This document shows positions 1 through 9,197 of a stretch of 43,274 nucleotides of DNA, one piece after another; within the stretch, counting starts at the first letter, position 1, and every line of letters starts with the position of its first letter. This DNA is from Bacteroidales bacterium (GTDB taxonomy: Bacteria; Bacteroidota; Bacteroidia; Bacteroidales; UBA932): positions 1 through 43,274 of the forward strand of contig SUYQ01000023.1 in assembly GCA_015060325.1 (NCBI GenBank), in the 5' to 3' direction. A program made the position numbers and the translations under genes. The notes beneath the pieces were generated by a model. The model saw only the letters and a list, made by a program, of their open reading frames with translations. It did not search any database and was not told the DNA's origin.

Positions 1-351
1 AGGAGTCTGGACCGTGTCTCAGTTCCAGTGTGGGGGACCTTCCTCTCAGAACCCCTAGACATCGTCGCCATGGTGGGCCGTTACCCCGCCATCTAGCTAA
101 TGTCACGCGAGCCTATCCGTTTCCGAAGTTCTTTAATTGGTTAAAGATGCCTAAAACCAATACTATGGGGTATTAGTCGGCGTTTCCACCGGTTATTCCC
201 CAGAAACGGGCAAGTTGCTCACGCGTTACGCACCCTTGCGCCGGTCGCCATCAAGACTTTGACGAATCTCCGTCTCATGCTGCCCCTCGACTTGCATGTG
301 TTAAGCCTGCCGCTAGCGTTCATCCTGAGCCAGGATCAAACTCTTCATTGT
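1..351 (-). rRNA. 16S ribosomal RNA, 5' portion (partial)
   Basis: Read on the minus strand, the 5' end carries the universal AGAGTTTGATCCTGGCTCAG primer site (complement at about 325-344). It continues through the V1-V2 region to the conserved segment around E. coli position 340, where the window starts. The mature 5' end is set near 351 by alignment to the E. coli start, which has seven bases before AGAGTTTG. Only about the first 350 bases are present; the rest of the rRNA operon lies outside. The sequence is of Bacteroidales type, but I cannot name the genus from this fragment. Confidence 0.97.
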
Positions 352-505
352 ATAATTTTCTATATTTCCAGTCTGACCTGACACTTATAATTCCTTCAAA
401 AGAATTAACGCTTCTCGATAAATTGTATTTTCTCGGTACTTGCTTCTTGTACAGTAATTCAGTCTTTTCAATGAACTTTTTTGTGCCGTTTTTCGAACGG
501 GGCTG

Positions 506-536
506 CAAAGGTACGCATTAATTTTTAATCTCCAAA
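506..536 (-). promoter_or_regulatory. rRNA operon promoter, proximal copy (P2)
   Basis: On the minus strand there is a -33 TTTG (complement 533-536), a 19-base spacer and a -7 box TACCTTTG (complement 506-513). This matches the Bacteroidota primary-sigma consensus TTTG-N19-TAnnTTTG exactly. It lies about 155 bases upstream of the mature 16S end, so transcripts from it carry a leader of roughly 150 bases. A near-identical second copy lies 121 bases further upstream. Confidence 0.85.
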
Positions 537-626
537 TTTTTCTGCAAAATTTTTCAATTTTTCTTTTGCGTCAGTCTTTCAAATGAACTCTCAGCCTTAC
601 CAGCCGCCCGTTTTTCAAAGGGAGTG

Positions 627-657
627 CAAAGGTAGACATTTTTTCTTTACCTGCAAA
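627..657 (-). promoter_or_regulatory. rRNA operon promoter, distal copy (P1)
   Basis: This has the same architecture as the proximal copy: -33 TTTG (complement 654-657), a 19-base spacer and -7 TACCTTTG (complement 627-634) followed by CA. The DNA further upstream (about 658-720) is A/T rich and could act as an UP element, which is an inference from composition. Two tandem consensus promoters suit a strongly expressed rRNA operon. Confidence 0.85.
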
Positions 658-800
658 TTTTTCTTTAGCAATTTTCGAATATTTTTCGACCAAAATCGAC
701 TAACCCTCTGAACCCCAGGAGATAACACAAATGACGATTTTTCGTCAGAAAAAGAATTCCGGCAATCCTCCAAAATATGGATTTAGTCAACTAAATTTAC

Positions 801-808
801 TATATTTG
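801..808 (+). promoter_or_regulatory. -7 promoter element of the tricorn operon
   Basis: TATATTTG matches TAnnTTTG exactly. No good -33 TTG is found 19-21 bases upstream. A start of transcription about 6-9 bases downstream (near 815) gives a 25-base leader before the ATG at 841. It also excludes the in-frame TTG at 814 as a start codon. The stretch 658-800 holds no gene. It contains one small hairpin (TGACGA, TTTT loop, TCGTCA at 732-747) of unknown role. Confidence 0.6.
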
Positions 809-840
809 CATGTTTGACTATATATAATATAAGTACTGAT

Positions 841-3800
841 ATGAAGAAGACATTTCTGACATCTTGTCTACTGCTGTCGATGACATTTGCAGCATCGGCT
901 CAAGACACTCCCCTATGGCTCAGAAGAAATGCCATATCACCGGATGCATCACAAATCGCATTCACATACAAAGGTGACATCTATATAGTAAATTCTGAAG
1001 GAGGAAGAGCAAGACAACTCACCACCAACCAGGCATACGACTCCAACCCGATGTGGACTCCTGATGGGAAAAGCATCATATTCAGTTCATACCGCGAACT
1101 TGGTAAAGACATATATAAGGTATCCGCAGAAGGTGGCGTCCCTCAAAGGCTCACATCACATCCTGGCAGCGAGACGCCGATGGCTGTGATGGAAGACGGC
1201 AGCATCCTTTTCAGCGCATCCATCCAGCAGGACGCCCAGTACGGAGACTTCCCTGACGGAGCACAGGTATATATCATCGGGCCCGACGGCGGACGTCCGA
1301 AACAGGTGACCTCTCTTCCGATCTCCAACATCAGCATAGGTCCGGACAACATCGTGATATATGAGGATTACAAGGGATATGAAGATCCGTGGAGAAAACA
1401 TCATACATCGTCAGTGACCCATGATATATGGATCTATGAACCATCGGAGGACAATCTGTCAGATCCAATCTCTATCAACGGAAACGGAAAATTCACAAAA
1501 CTTACGACTTTCAAAGGAGAGGACAGGAACCCGGTATTCACGGCAGATGGAGATTCATTCTACTATCTCAGCGAGCAGGACGGCACATTCAATGTCTATT
1601 TCAGCGGATCGCTCAGAAATAATGATGGAAAGATAAAGCCTGAGCAGCTCACATTCTACAAAGGCAATCCCGTAAGACATCTGAGCATAGCAAGTAACGG
1701 CACTCTGTGCTACTCATATGACGGAGAACTGTATACCCTTAAAGAAGGACAGCAGCCTGAAAAGGTAAAGATAGAGATCATCAGGGACCAGACAGAGAGA
1801 GCAGTTCAGGAGCGCAAGATGACGTCAGGAGCGACATCGCTTGCCGTATCCCCTGACGGAAAGGAAGTAGCCATCGTTCTCAGAGGCGATGTCTTCGTGA
1901 CATCGGTAGAGCACAAGACCACTACCCGCATCACCAACACAGCCCAGCAGGAAAGAAGCGTATGTTTCTCTGCTGACGGCAGGACCCTGTACTACGCAGC
2001 CGAAAGAAACGGCCACTGGGGAATCTGGGCGACATCTCTTACCGAAGATGAGGACAAGCTGTTCACTTATGCCGTAAAGACCGAAGAAAAGATGATCACC
2101 AAGCCTGGGGAGACATGCTTCCAGCCGCAGGTTTCCCCTGACGGCAAACATATCGCATATCTCAAGGACAGGACAGGCATCGCCATGATGAACCTCAAGA
2201 GCGGGAAGGAGACCATTCTTCTGGACAGCGACGTGAATTATTCATATACCGACGGGGACCAGTCTTTCGAATGGAGTCCTGACGGCAGGTACATACTCTG
2301 CAACTATCAGGAAGACGGCGGATGGAACAACGAAGATGTTGCAGTGATCGACACAGAAAACGGTGAGATCACGAACCTTACCCGAAGCGGATACACCGAC
2401 AGCGGATTCAGATGGGCACGCGGAGGAAAAGCCATGACATGGACATCCGACAAGGCCGGTTACCGCAGCCATGGAAGCTGGGGCGCGGAAAAAGACATCT
2501 ACATCATGTTCTTCGACGGCAAGGATTATACAGAATTCCTCAAGGACAAGGAAGACCGTGCAATTGCTGACCTCTATAAGGACAAGAAAGAGGACAAGAA
2601 GGAAGCCAAGGACAGCGTGAAGGCAGAGAAGAAGGGAGGAAAGAAAGTCGAGAAGATTATCCTGGATCTGGAGGACAGACAGGACAGGATCGTCAAGCTG
2701 ACAAGATTCTCCGGAAGACTTGGCGATCACTACATGACTCAGGACGGCAAGAAACTATATTATATAGTACGTCTGGAGAAGAGCATGGACCTCTGCTGCC
2801 TCGATCTCGAGGACAACAGCATCAAGGTAGTCACCAAAGGGGTGATAGGCTCCATCTATCCTAGCAAGGATGACAAATATATGTTCATGCTCAATCGCGG
2901 CAGCGTATCCAAGATTGCGACTGCCACAGGAAAGAAGGAAAGCATCAGCTTCAACGGAGTATTCGAATACAAGCCTGCCCAGGAGCGCGAATACATCTTC
3001 AACCATATCTGGAAGCAGGTGGACGAAAAATTCTATGTAGCTGACATCCACGGCATCGACTGGGAAGGATATCGCGAAACCTATGAGAAGTTCCTGCCGC
3101 ATATCGACAACAACTTCGATTTCCACGAAATGCTGTCTGAAATGCTTGGAGAGCTTAACGGTTCGCACACCGGAGCACGCTACAGACACACAAGCGGACT
3201 GACAATGGGAACATTGGGAGCAATTTACGACCAGGAATTCGAAGGCGACGGACTCAAGATCAAGGAAGTCCTCAAGGGCGGCCCTCTATACCTTGCAGAC
3301 CCTGAGATAAAGGCCGGAAACATAATCAAGGCAATCAACGGCAAGGAAATCACCAAAGACACAGACTGGCATGCACTTCTTGCTGGGCAGGGAGGAAAGA
3401 AGACAGCAGTTACAATAAAAGGCGGCGGCAAGTACAGGACCATCTACCTCGAGCCGGGATATACTGACTATAAGCAGATGTACCAGAGATGGGTAAGGCA
3501 GAGAGAGGATATGGTAAGAGAGCTTTCAGGCGGAAGAATAGCCTATGTCCATGTTGAAGGCATGAACTCTGAAAGTTTCAGGAGAGTGTATTCTGACCTG
3601 CTCGGAAAATACCGCACCTGCGAAGCAGTCATCGTCGACACAAGACATAACGGAGGAGGATGGCTGCATGATGACCTGGCTACACTTCTTTCAGGCACAG
3701 GTTACATCAGATTCGAGCCAAGAGGACAATATATCGGCACTGAACCATTCAGCAAATGGACCAAGCCGTCATGCGTCCTCATCGGAGAGGACAATTACTC

Positions 3801-4095
3801 TGACGCGTCCGGATTCCCATACATCTACAAGACTCTGGGCATCGGCAAACTTATCGGAGCACCTGTACCGGGCACTATGACCGCTGTGTGGTGGGAAAAT
3901 CAAATTGACCCGACGATCACCTTCGGTATACCTCAGGTGGGGGCAATCGGCGTAAAGGAAGGCCGCTATCTTGAGAACATGCAGATTGAACCGGACATCG
4001 AGGTATATAATGATCCTGCATCAGTTCTGCGTGGAGAAGACAAACAGCTTGAGGCTGCTGTCAAGGAAATGTTGAAGACTATAGAAAACAAGTAA
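841..4095 (+). CDS. Tricorn-like protease (beta-propeller, PDZ, S41 peptidase)
   Basis: This is a secreted tricorn-protease homologue of 1084 residues that should degrade peptides in the periplasm. The start is at MKKTFL, which gives a clean Sec signal peptide ending ...ASAQ; the upstream in-frame TTG lies at the transcription start. Residues 25-640 hold repeated WD40/PD40-type blades with SPDG motifs. A Lys/Asp/Glu-rich insertion follows near 580-610. A PDZ domain lies at about 800-873 and a C-terminal S41 protease domain at about 893-1053. Active-site residues can be assigned by analogy with archaeal tricorn: S775-H776 (in GSHTG), nucleophile S987 before D988, and E1045. The 58-residue S-to-E spacing equals that of tricorn S965-E1023. 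The glycosyltransferase starts one base after the stop codon, so this is the first gene of an operon. Assignment is firm; the peptide substrate is unknown. Confidence 0.93.
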   Translation: MKKTFLTSCLLLSMTFAASAQDTPLWLRRNAISPDASQIAFTYKGDIYIVNSEGGRARQLTTNQAYDSNPMWTPDGKSIIFSSYRELGKDIYKVSAEGGVPQRLTSHPGSETPMAVMEDGSILFSASIQQDAQYGDFPDGAQVYIIGPDGGRPKQVTSLPISNISIGPDNIVIYEDYKGYEDPWRKHHTSSVTHDIWIYEPSEDNLSDPISINGNGKFTKLTTFKGEDRNPVFTADGDSFYYLSEQDGTFNVYFSGSLRNNDGKIKPEQLTFYKGNPVRHLSIASNGTLCYSYDGELYTLKEGQQPEKVKIEIIRDQTERAVQERKMTSGATSLAVSPDGKEVAIVLRGDVFVTSVEHKTTTRITNTAQQERSVCFSADGRTLYYAAERNGHWGIWATSLTEDEDKLFTYAVKTEEKMITKPGETCFQPQVSPDGKHIAYLKDRTGIAMMNLKSGKETILLDSDVNYSYTDGDQSFEWSPDGRYILCNYQEDGGWNNEDVAVIDTENGEITNLTRSGYTDSGFRWARGGKAMTWTSDKAGYRSHGSWGAEKDIYIMFFDGKDYTEFLKDKEDRAIADLYKDKKEDKKEAKDSVKAEKKGGKKVEKIILDLEDRQDRIVKLTRFSGRLGDHYMTQDGKKLYYIVRLEKSMDLCCLDLEDNSIKVVTKGVIGSIYPSKDDKYMFMLNRGSVSKIATATGKKESISFNGVFEYKPAQEREYIFNHIWKQVDEKFYVADIHGIDWEGYRETYEKFLPHIDNNFDFHEMLSEMLGELNGSHTGARYRHTSGLTMGTLGAIYDQEFEGDGLKIKEVLKGGPLYLADPEIKAGNIIKAINGKEITKDTDWHALLAGQGGKKTAVTIKGGGKYRTIYLEPGYTDYKQMYQRWVRQREDMVRELSGGRIAYVHVEGMNSESFRRVYSDLLGKYRTCEAVIVDTRHNGGGWLHDDLATLLSGTGYIRFEPRGQYIGTEPFSKWTKPSCVLIGEDNYSDASGFPYIYKTLGIGKLIGAPVPGTMTAVWWENQIDPTITFGIPQVGAIGVKEGRYLENMQIEPDIEVYNDPASVLRGEDKQLEAAVKEMLKTIENK

Positions 4096-4096
4096 T

Positions 4097-4822
4097 ATGG
4101 ACAAGAAGATTGTAATAATTCCGACTTATAACGAGAAGGAGAATATCGAGAAGATCATAAGGGCGGTGTTTGCGCTGGAAGGAGAGTATCATATCCTTGT
4201 TATTGAAGACGGCTCACCGGACGGCACAGCCGCGATCGTCAAGAAACTACAGTCGGAATTCCCGGAAAAGCTTCATATGATAGAGCGAAAGGGCAAGCTC
4301 GGACTGGGAACTGCATACATTACCGGATTCAAATGGTCCGTCGAGCACGGATATGACTATATCTTCGAGATGGATGCAGACTTCTCGCACAATCCGGAAG
4401 ACCTCCCAAGACTGTACAAGGCTTGTGCTGACGGGGCTGACCTCGCCATAGGCTCGAGGTATTGCAACGGAATCAGCGTCATCAACTGGCCTATCGGAAG
4501 AGTGATCATGTCATACTATGCATCAGTTTACGTCAGGACCGTACTCAGGATGAAGGTTTATGACACGACTGCAGGATTCAAGTGTTACAGAAGACGTGTG
4601 CTTGAAACCATAGACCTGGACAGGGTAAAGATGAAGGGTTATGGATTCCAGATAGAGATGAAGTATTCGACCTACAAGCTCGGATTCAAGGTCCAGGAAG
4701 TCCCGATCATTTTTGTAGACAGGACAGAAGGCACCTCCAAGATGAGCAGCGGAATATTCGGTGAAGCATTCTGGGGTGTAATGAAACTCAGGTTCAGAAA
4801 AATCAAGCCAAGAAAATCATGA
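4097..4822 (+). CDS. Polyprenyl-phosphate mannosyltransferase-like GT2 enzyme (DPM1-like)
   Basis: This is a 241-residue family-2 glycosyltransferase of the dolichyl-phosphate mannose synthase type. Such enzymes move a sugar from a nucleotide donor to a polyprenyl phosphate at the inner face of the membrane. Visible motifs are IPTYNEKENI at the N terminus, EDGSPDGT, the DxD-like MDADFSHNPEDL, GSRYCNG, and the R-T-E-G-xSKM segment near the C terminus. There is no C-terminal membrane domain, so it is the short soluble or peripheral form. It follows the protease gene by one base and its stop overlaps the pyrC start (ATGA), indicating tight translational coupling. The sugar donor is inferred to be GDP-mannose by family; glucose or another hexose is possible. 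Confidence 0.85.
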   Translation: MDKKIVIIPTYNEKENIEKIIRAVFALEGEYHILVIEDGSPDGTAAIVKKLQSEFPEKLHMIERKGKLGLGTAYITGFKWSVEHGYDYIFEMDADFSHNPEDLPRLYKACADGADLAIGSRYCNGISVINWPIGRVIMSYYASVYVRTVLRMKVYDTTAGFKCYRRRVLETIDLDRVKMKGYGFQIEMKYSTYKLGFKVQEVPIIFVDRTEGTSKMSSGIFGEAFWGVMKLRFRKIKPRKS

Positions 4823-6150
4823 TACTTCTTGAAGGGGCAACCATAGTCACTGCGGAAAAGGAAGCTGTCGGGGCTATCCTCATCGATGGCAGAAGAATCG
4901 CTCAGGTATTATATTCTGAGGCAGAAGACTATGGCTTCAACATAGCAAAAGCCATTGGCAGCGGAGCCGAGGTGATAAATCTCAGCGGCAAGCACATCAT
5001 GGCAGGCGGCATCGATGCGCATGTGCATTTCCGCGAGCCAGGGCTCACACACAAGGCAGACATGCAGACGGAGTCGCTGGCAGCCGTTCATGGAGGAGTC
5101 ACAAGCGTGATGGATATGCCCAATACCGTTCCTGCCACCGTTTCAGCAGAAGCACTTAAAGAAAAAATCAGGATCGCTGAAGGCAGGACGACCGCAAAGA
5201 TGGCTTTCCACATAGGTGCCACTAACGAAAACATCGGCACGATCAGACATATGATAAAGGAAGGAGACACGGAAACAGGGCTCTCCCCTGCCGATATAGC
5301 CGGAGTAAAGGTGTTCATGGGGTCCTCAACAGGAAACATGCTGGTTGATGACAAGGATACGCTGGAAAGATTGTTCTCCATCAAAGGAAAACCGGTACTC
5401 GTCCATTGTGAAGACGAAAAGACGATAAAAGACAATCTGCAGAGAGCTATAGACAAATATGGAGAGGAGATTCCTTTCGCCGAACACGAACATATACGCA
5501 GCCGCAGCGCCTGCATCAGATCAAGCATAAAGGCATTGGAAATGGCAATGAAGCATGGAACCCGGCTTGTATTGTGCCATATTTCCACAAAGGAAGAGGT
5601 AGAAATGGCAAGAGCAGCCAGACTGACCAACCCCGACATCATTGCCGAGACATCGTGCAACTACCTGTGGTTCAGCAACAAGGATTACGAAAGACTCGGA
5701 AGCAGACTCAAATGTAATCCTTCCGTCAAGACGGAAGATGACAGAAGAGCTCTAAGAGAGGCTCTGGCAGAAGGAAACATCGACACCATAGGCTCAGACC
5801 ATGCTCCTCATCTTCCAAGTGAAAAGGACGGCATATATACAAAGGCCCCATCAGGTCTTCCATCGATCCAACAGTCTCTTCCCGTCCTGCTCACGATTGC
5901 TCACGAAGAAGAGATACCTCTCACCCGCATCGCATCTGTATTCTCTGAAAAGGCCTCGGACATATACGGTCTGAAGACCGGAAAGATCAAGGCGGGATAT
6001 GCAGCAGATCTGGTCATATTTGACTACGGACAGACGTTCACGGTCAGGGCTGAAGACCAGAAATCAAAATGCGGATGGACGCCATATGAAGGAGAAACAC
6101 TGAGAGGCGTAATAGAAAAGGTATATATTGACGGAATACAAGTACTTTAA
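4819..6150 (+). CDS. pyrC: Dihydroorotase
   Basis: Catalyses the reversible cyclisation of N-carbamoyl-aspartate to dihydroorotate in pyrimidine synthesis. It is 443 residues long, typical for the amidohydrolase-type dihydroorotases of Bacteroidota. Metal-site signatures are complete: H68-x-H70 in HVHFREPG, the carbamylated lysine K164 in VKVFMGSS, HCEDE, LCHIST, and D327 in GSDHAPH. The substrate-binding PSGLPSIQQSLP segment follows. The start overlaps the upstream glycosyltransferase stop by four bases. The other pyr genes are not in the window. Function is well supported; nothing suggests a degenerate, non-catalytic pseudo-dihydroorotase. Confidence 0.93.
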   Translation: MILLEGATIVTAEKEAVGAILIDGRRIAQVLYSEAEDYGFNIAKAIGSGAEVINLSGKHIMAGGIDAHVHFREPGLTHKADMQTESLAAVHGGVTSVMDMPNTVPATVSAEALKEKIRIAEGRTTAKMAFHIGATNENIGTIRHMIKEGDTETGLSPADIAGVKVFMGSSTGNMLVDDKDTLERLFSIKGKPVLVHCEDEKTIKDNLQRAIDKYGEEIPFAEHEHIRSRSACIRSSIKALEMAMKHGTRLVLCHISTKEEVEMARAARLTNPDIIAETSCNYLWFSNKDYERLGSRLKCNPSVKTEDDRRALREALAEGNIDTIGSDHAPHLPSEKDGIYTKAPSGLPSIQQSLPVLLTIAHEEEIPLTRIASVFSEKASDIYGLKTGKIKAGYAADLVIFDYGQTFTVRAEDQKSKCGWTPYEGETLRGVIEKVYIDGIQVL

Positions 6151-6161
6151 ATGAGAAAGCC

Positions 6162-7070
6162 ATGTCACCTAAAGTAAAACCAAGCGGACTTATAGTCTAC
6201 ATAGCATCGACTTTTGCGATCATACTTTGGGGTATGTCCTATATCTGGACAGATAAGCTCATCGAATTAGGGATTCCTGTGTTCTATTTCGTGTTCATCA
6301 GGATTCTGATGGCCGGAGGCATCCTCTTTCTGTTCAATACAGCATACGGAAGAATAAAACGTATACAGAAGCAGGACTACAAGAAATTTCTTCTTCTGGC
6401 ATTCTTCGAACCATTCATCTACTTTATATGCGAGACATACGGACTGAAGGAAACCGGCTCCCCTACCATCAGTGCGATGATCATCGCTACAATTCCTATA
6501 TTCTCCATAGCAGCCGGACGAATCTTCTTCAAGGAAAGGATCACCCCGACAAACATGTTAGGAGTCGCACTCTCATTGGTCGGTATAGTATTGGTGGCAA
6601 TGGCCAACGGAGCATTAGGAGAAAACTTCATCTGGGGAATAGTGCTTCTGCTGATAGCGGTGATATCGGAAGTAGGTCATGCATCCATCACCAAAAGCCT
6701 GTCCGGCAATTACTCCAGCCAGATAATAGTGATGTACCAGTTCCTGATAGGAGCAGTCTACCTGCTGCCTCTTTTCTTATGGAAAGGTCTGGACGGTTTC
6801 AATGCTGAGATATATTTCAGTCCTGATGTGTGGTATCCGCTGATATGCCTTGCCGTATTGTGTTCAAGCCTCGCATTTTCATTATGGGTCAGCACCATCA
6901 AGAACCTTGGGGTAGCGAAATCCAGCATATTCTCAGCCCTTATCCCGGTAGCAGCCGCCCTTATAGCATGGGGACTGGGTCATGAGCACCTGAACACCCG
7001 TCAGTGGATCGGTATCGGGATATCCACATTAGGTGTCATCCTCTCACAATATACATCAAAGAAGGCGTAG
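6162..7070 (+). CDS. EamA/DMT-family membrane transporter
   Basis: This 302-residue integral membrane protein has about ten hydrophobic helices in two EamA repeats (roughly 13-145 and 160-297). That is the layout of drug/metabolite exporters such as RhaT- and YdcZ-like carriers. Each repeat ends with the family's G-hydrophobic-G segment (LGVALSLVGIVLV and IGIGISTLGVILS). Family members export amino acids, metabolites or nucleosides, and the substrate cannot be read from sequence. It starts 11 bases after pyrC, so it is probably the last gene of the operon. It overlaps the oppositely oriented tex gene by 15 bases at the 3' end, with no terminator between them. Confidence 0.85.
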   Translation: MSPKVKPSGLIVYIASTFAIILWGMSYIWTDKLIELGIPVFYFVFIRILMAGGILFLFNTAYGRIKRIQKQDYKKFLLLAFFEPFIYFICETYGLKETGSPTISAMIIATIPIFSIAAGRIFFKERITPTNMLGVALSLVGIVLVAMANGALGENFIWGIVLLLIAVISEVGHASITKSLSGNYSSQIIVMYQFLIGAVYLLPLFLWKGLDGFNAEIYFSPDVWYPLICLAVLCSSLAFSLWVSTIKNLGVAKSSIFSALIPVAAALIAWGLGHEHLNTRQWIGIGISTLGVILSQYTSKKA

Positions 7071-9188
7071 ACCTATACGTCCTCGTTCAAGATCGACAGA
7101 AATGACCGTCACTTTCACCTGCTGGTGAAGACGCAGTACCTTTGACGGATCGGCCATTCCCTTTACGCCCATCTGAGAAGCATGAATGAGGCCGTTCTGC
7201 TTTATTCCCACATCGACAAATGCACCGAATGCGGTCAGATTGGTGACGATTCCCGGCAATTCCATACCGGTCTTCAGGTCCTCAATCGAATGGATATCAT
7301 GTGCAAACTCAAACTCCTGCGCAGTCTCACGCGGGTCAAGTCCAGGCTTGCGCAGTTCGTTGATAATGTCGTTTATCGTCGGAAGGCCGAAATTGCCGTC
7401 CACATATCGGGTTGCCTCTATCCTCGAACAAAGTTCCGCATTTCCGACAAGCTCTGATGTCCTGACATTCAGATCCTCAGCCATCCTGTCTACAATATGA
7501 TATGCTTCAGGATGGACTGCAGAGTTATCCAACGGGTTCTCCGCACCATGGATCCTGAGGAATCCTGCACATTGTTCAAATGCCTTGTCACCGAGTCTCT
7601 TGACCTTCAGAAGTTCTTTACGAGACTTATATGAACCATGTTCGGTCCTGTATTCTACAATATTGTCAGCCAGGGCCGGGCCTATTCCGGAAACATAGCT
7701 AAGGAGGTAACTGCTGGCTGTATTGAGATTGACGCCCACACTGTTGACGCAGCTCTCCACAGTATTGTCAAGTTTCTCTTTCAGAAGCGTCTGATCCACA
7801 TCGTGCTGGTACTGTCCCACACCGAGAGACTTAGGATCGATCTTCACAAGTTCTGCAAGAGGATCCATAAGACGTCTTCCGATCGATACTGCTCCACGGA
7901 CCGTCACATCATGATCAGGGAACTCGGCACGTGCGACTTCAGAGGCAGAATAGATAGACGCCCCATCCTCACTAACAGTAAACACGCGGACACCCTTCGG
8001 AAGCGGAACGCGCTTGATGAACTCCTCTGTCTCACGGCTGGCCGTTCCATTACCTATCGCAATGACCTCTATGCCGTATTTCTGTACCATTGCTGAAACA
8101 GACTGGATGGCCTTGACCTTTTCATTGGCAGGAGGATGAGGGAAGATGGCTTCATTATGAAGAAGACTGCCCTGCTCGTCCAGACACACGACCTTGCAAC
8201 CGGTTCTGAAACCGGGATCTATAGCCAAGGTACGTTTCTGTCCGACCGGTGCCGCCAACAGGAGCTGACGCAGATTCTCACCGAATATCCTGATTGACTC
8301 GATATCAGCCTTTTCCTTGGCCTCTTTCAGAATTTCATTGGTAATTGAAGGTTCGAGGAGACGCTTGAAGGCGTCATCAAATGCCAGATGGATCTGTTCT
8401 GCCAAAGGTGCAGCCGGATATCGTCTTTCCTGACAGAAGTCGTAATATATCTTCTTGCCGCATCGTTCCGGATCAGCATCTACCTTAATGTTGACATATC
8501 CTTCTTCTTCCGCCCGCAGGATCGCGAGCAGACGGTGCGGAGCAATACGTTCCACCGACTCGGAATAATCGAAATATATCTTATATTTCATTGCATCCGG
8601 CCCTACGGCCTTCTTCGTCGCCTTTGTGACGATACGTCTGGTCCGGAATATCTGCCTCAAGGTCTCACGCACTGAAGCCGTCTCACTGAGACGCTCAGCG
8701 ATGATGTCGCGCGCCCCTGCCAAGGCATCCTCAACGCTTCCGACCTTGTCACCGACATATTTCCTTGCCTCAGGTACAGGATCGGTCAATGCAACATTAT
8801 ACATCTTGTCAGCCAGAGGTTCCAGTCCGGCTTCTTTAGCCACGGTGGCACGGGTACGGCGCTTCGGTCTGTATGGAAGATAGAGATCTTCAAGTTCACG
8901 TGAATCCGTACAGTTTTCAATACGCAGACGCAGATCTTCAGTAAGCGCACCGGCCTGAGAGATGGTCTCGAGAACGGTTTCCTTGCGTTTATCCATTTCC
9001 GCAAACACGTCATTCCAATGACGTATTTCAGCAACGGCCACTTCATCAAGTCCACCTGTCCTCTCCTTACGGTAACGGCTGATGAAAGGGATAGTAGCAC
9101 CTTCATCAAACAGCCCGACGCAATTCTCCACCTGCCATTCCTTCACCTCCAGTCTCTGGGCAATATACCTGACGTAGATATCTTTCAT
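7056..9188 (-). CDS. tex: Tex-family RNA-binding transcription accessory protein
   Basis: This 710-residue homologue of Tex/Spt6 core has the usual domain order. An N-terminal helical HTH-like region contains the family motif FISRYRKERTGGLDE (about 34-48). A YqgF/RNase H-like domain has LAIDPGFRTGCKV at about 320. Tandem helix-hairpin-helix motifs lie at about 490-560 (SYVSGIGPALADNIVEYR). A C-terminal S1 RNA-binding domain covers about 640-710 (GIVTNLTAFGAFVDVG...NGLIHASQM). Tex binds RNA and affects transcription; its exact job in Bacteroidota is not settled. It lies nine bases downstream of the CLC gene and is probably co-transcribed with it. Confidence 0.94.
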   Translation of the reverse strand: MKDIYVRYIAQRLEVKEWQVENCVGLFDEGATIPFISRYRKERTGGLDEVAVAEIRHWNDVFAEMDKRKETVLETISQAGALTEDLRLRIENCTDSRELEDLYLPYRPKRRTRATVAKEAGLEPLADKMYNVALTDPVPEARKYVGDKVGSVEDALAGARDIIAERLSETASVRETLRQIFRTRRIVTKATKKAVGPDAMKYKIYFDYSESVERIAPHRLLAILRAEEEGYVNIKVDADPERCGKKIYYDFCQERRYPAAPLAEQIHLAFDDAFKRLLEPSITNEILKEAKEKADIESIRIFGENLRQLLLAAPVGQKRTLAIDPGFRTGCKVVCLDEQGSLLHNEAIFPHPPANEKVKAIQSVSAMVQKYGIEVIAIGNGTASRETEEFIKRVPLPKGVRVFTVSEDGASIYSASEVARAEFPDHDVTVRGAVSIGRRLMDPLAELVKIDPKSLGVGQYQHDVDQTLLKEKLDNTVESCVNSVGVNLNTASSYLLSYVSGIGPALADNIVEYRTEHGSYKSRKELLKVKRLGDKAFEQCAGFLRIHGAENPLDNSAVHPEAYHIVDRMAEDLNVRTSELVGNAELCSRIEATRYVDGNFGLPTINDIINELRKPGLDPRETAQEFEFAHDIHSIEDLKTGMELPGIVTNLTAFGAFVDVGIKQNGLIHASQMGVKGMADPSKVLRLHQQVKVTVISVDLERGRIGLRLL

Positions 9189-9197
9189 ACTCTAAAT

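Larger units (their letters stand above)
460..657 (-). repeat. Tandem duplication of rRNA promoter plus leader segment
   Basis: Two diverged copies of one module lie in tandem. Each has a TTTG-N19-TACCTTTGCA promoter, then a G/C-rich start ending in GAAAAACGG, then an AGTTCATT(T)GAAA(A)GACTG segment (complements 460-477 and 572-589). That last segment resembles rRNA-leader boxA antitermination elements and the GTTCTTTGA-type sequence seen ahead of other Bacteroidales 16S genes; the boxA reading is inference. The distal module spans about 572-657 and the proximal about 460-536. The 352-459 stretch is ordinary 16S leader with no gene. Confidence 0.7.

Noticed and set aside
320..508. 62-codon reading frame on the minus strand upstream of and into the 16S gene
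   Set aside because: It overlaps the rRNA promoter and 16S 5' end, runs from the transcription start into mature rRNA and has no protein-like features.
814..840. TTG start that would extend the tricorn-like protein by nine residues
   Set aside because: It lies at the expected transcription start, 6 bases after the -7 box, and would put nine residues before a good signal peptide.
2242..2730. 162-codon antisense frame inside the tricorn-like gene
   Set aside because: This and similar antisense frames mirror the codon pattern of the true gene and have no recognisable domain or ribosome-binding context.
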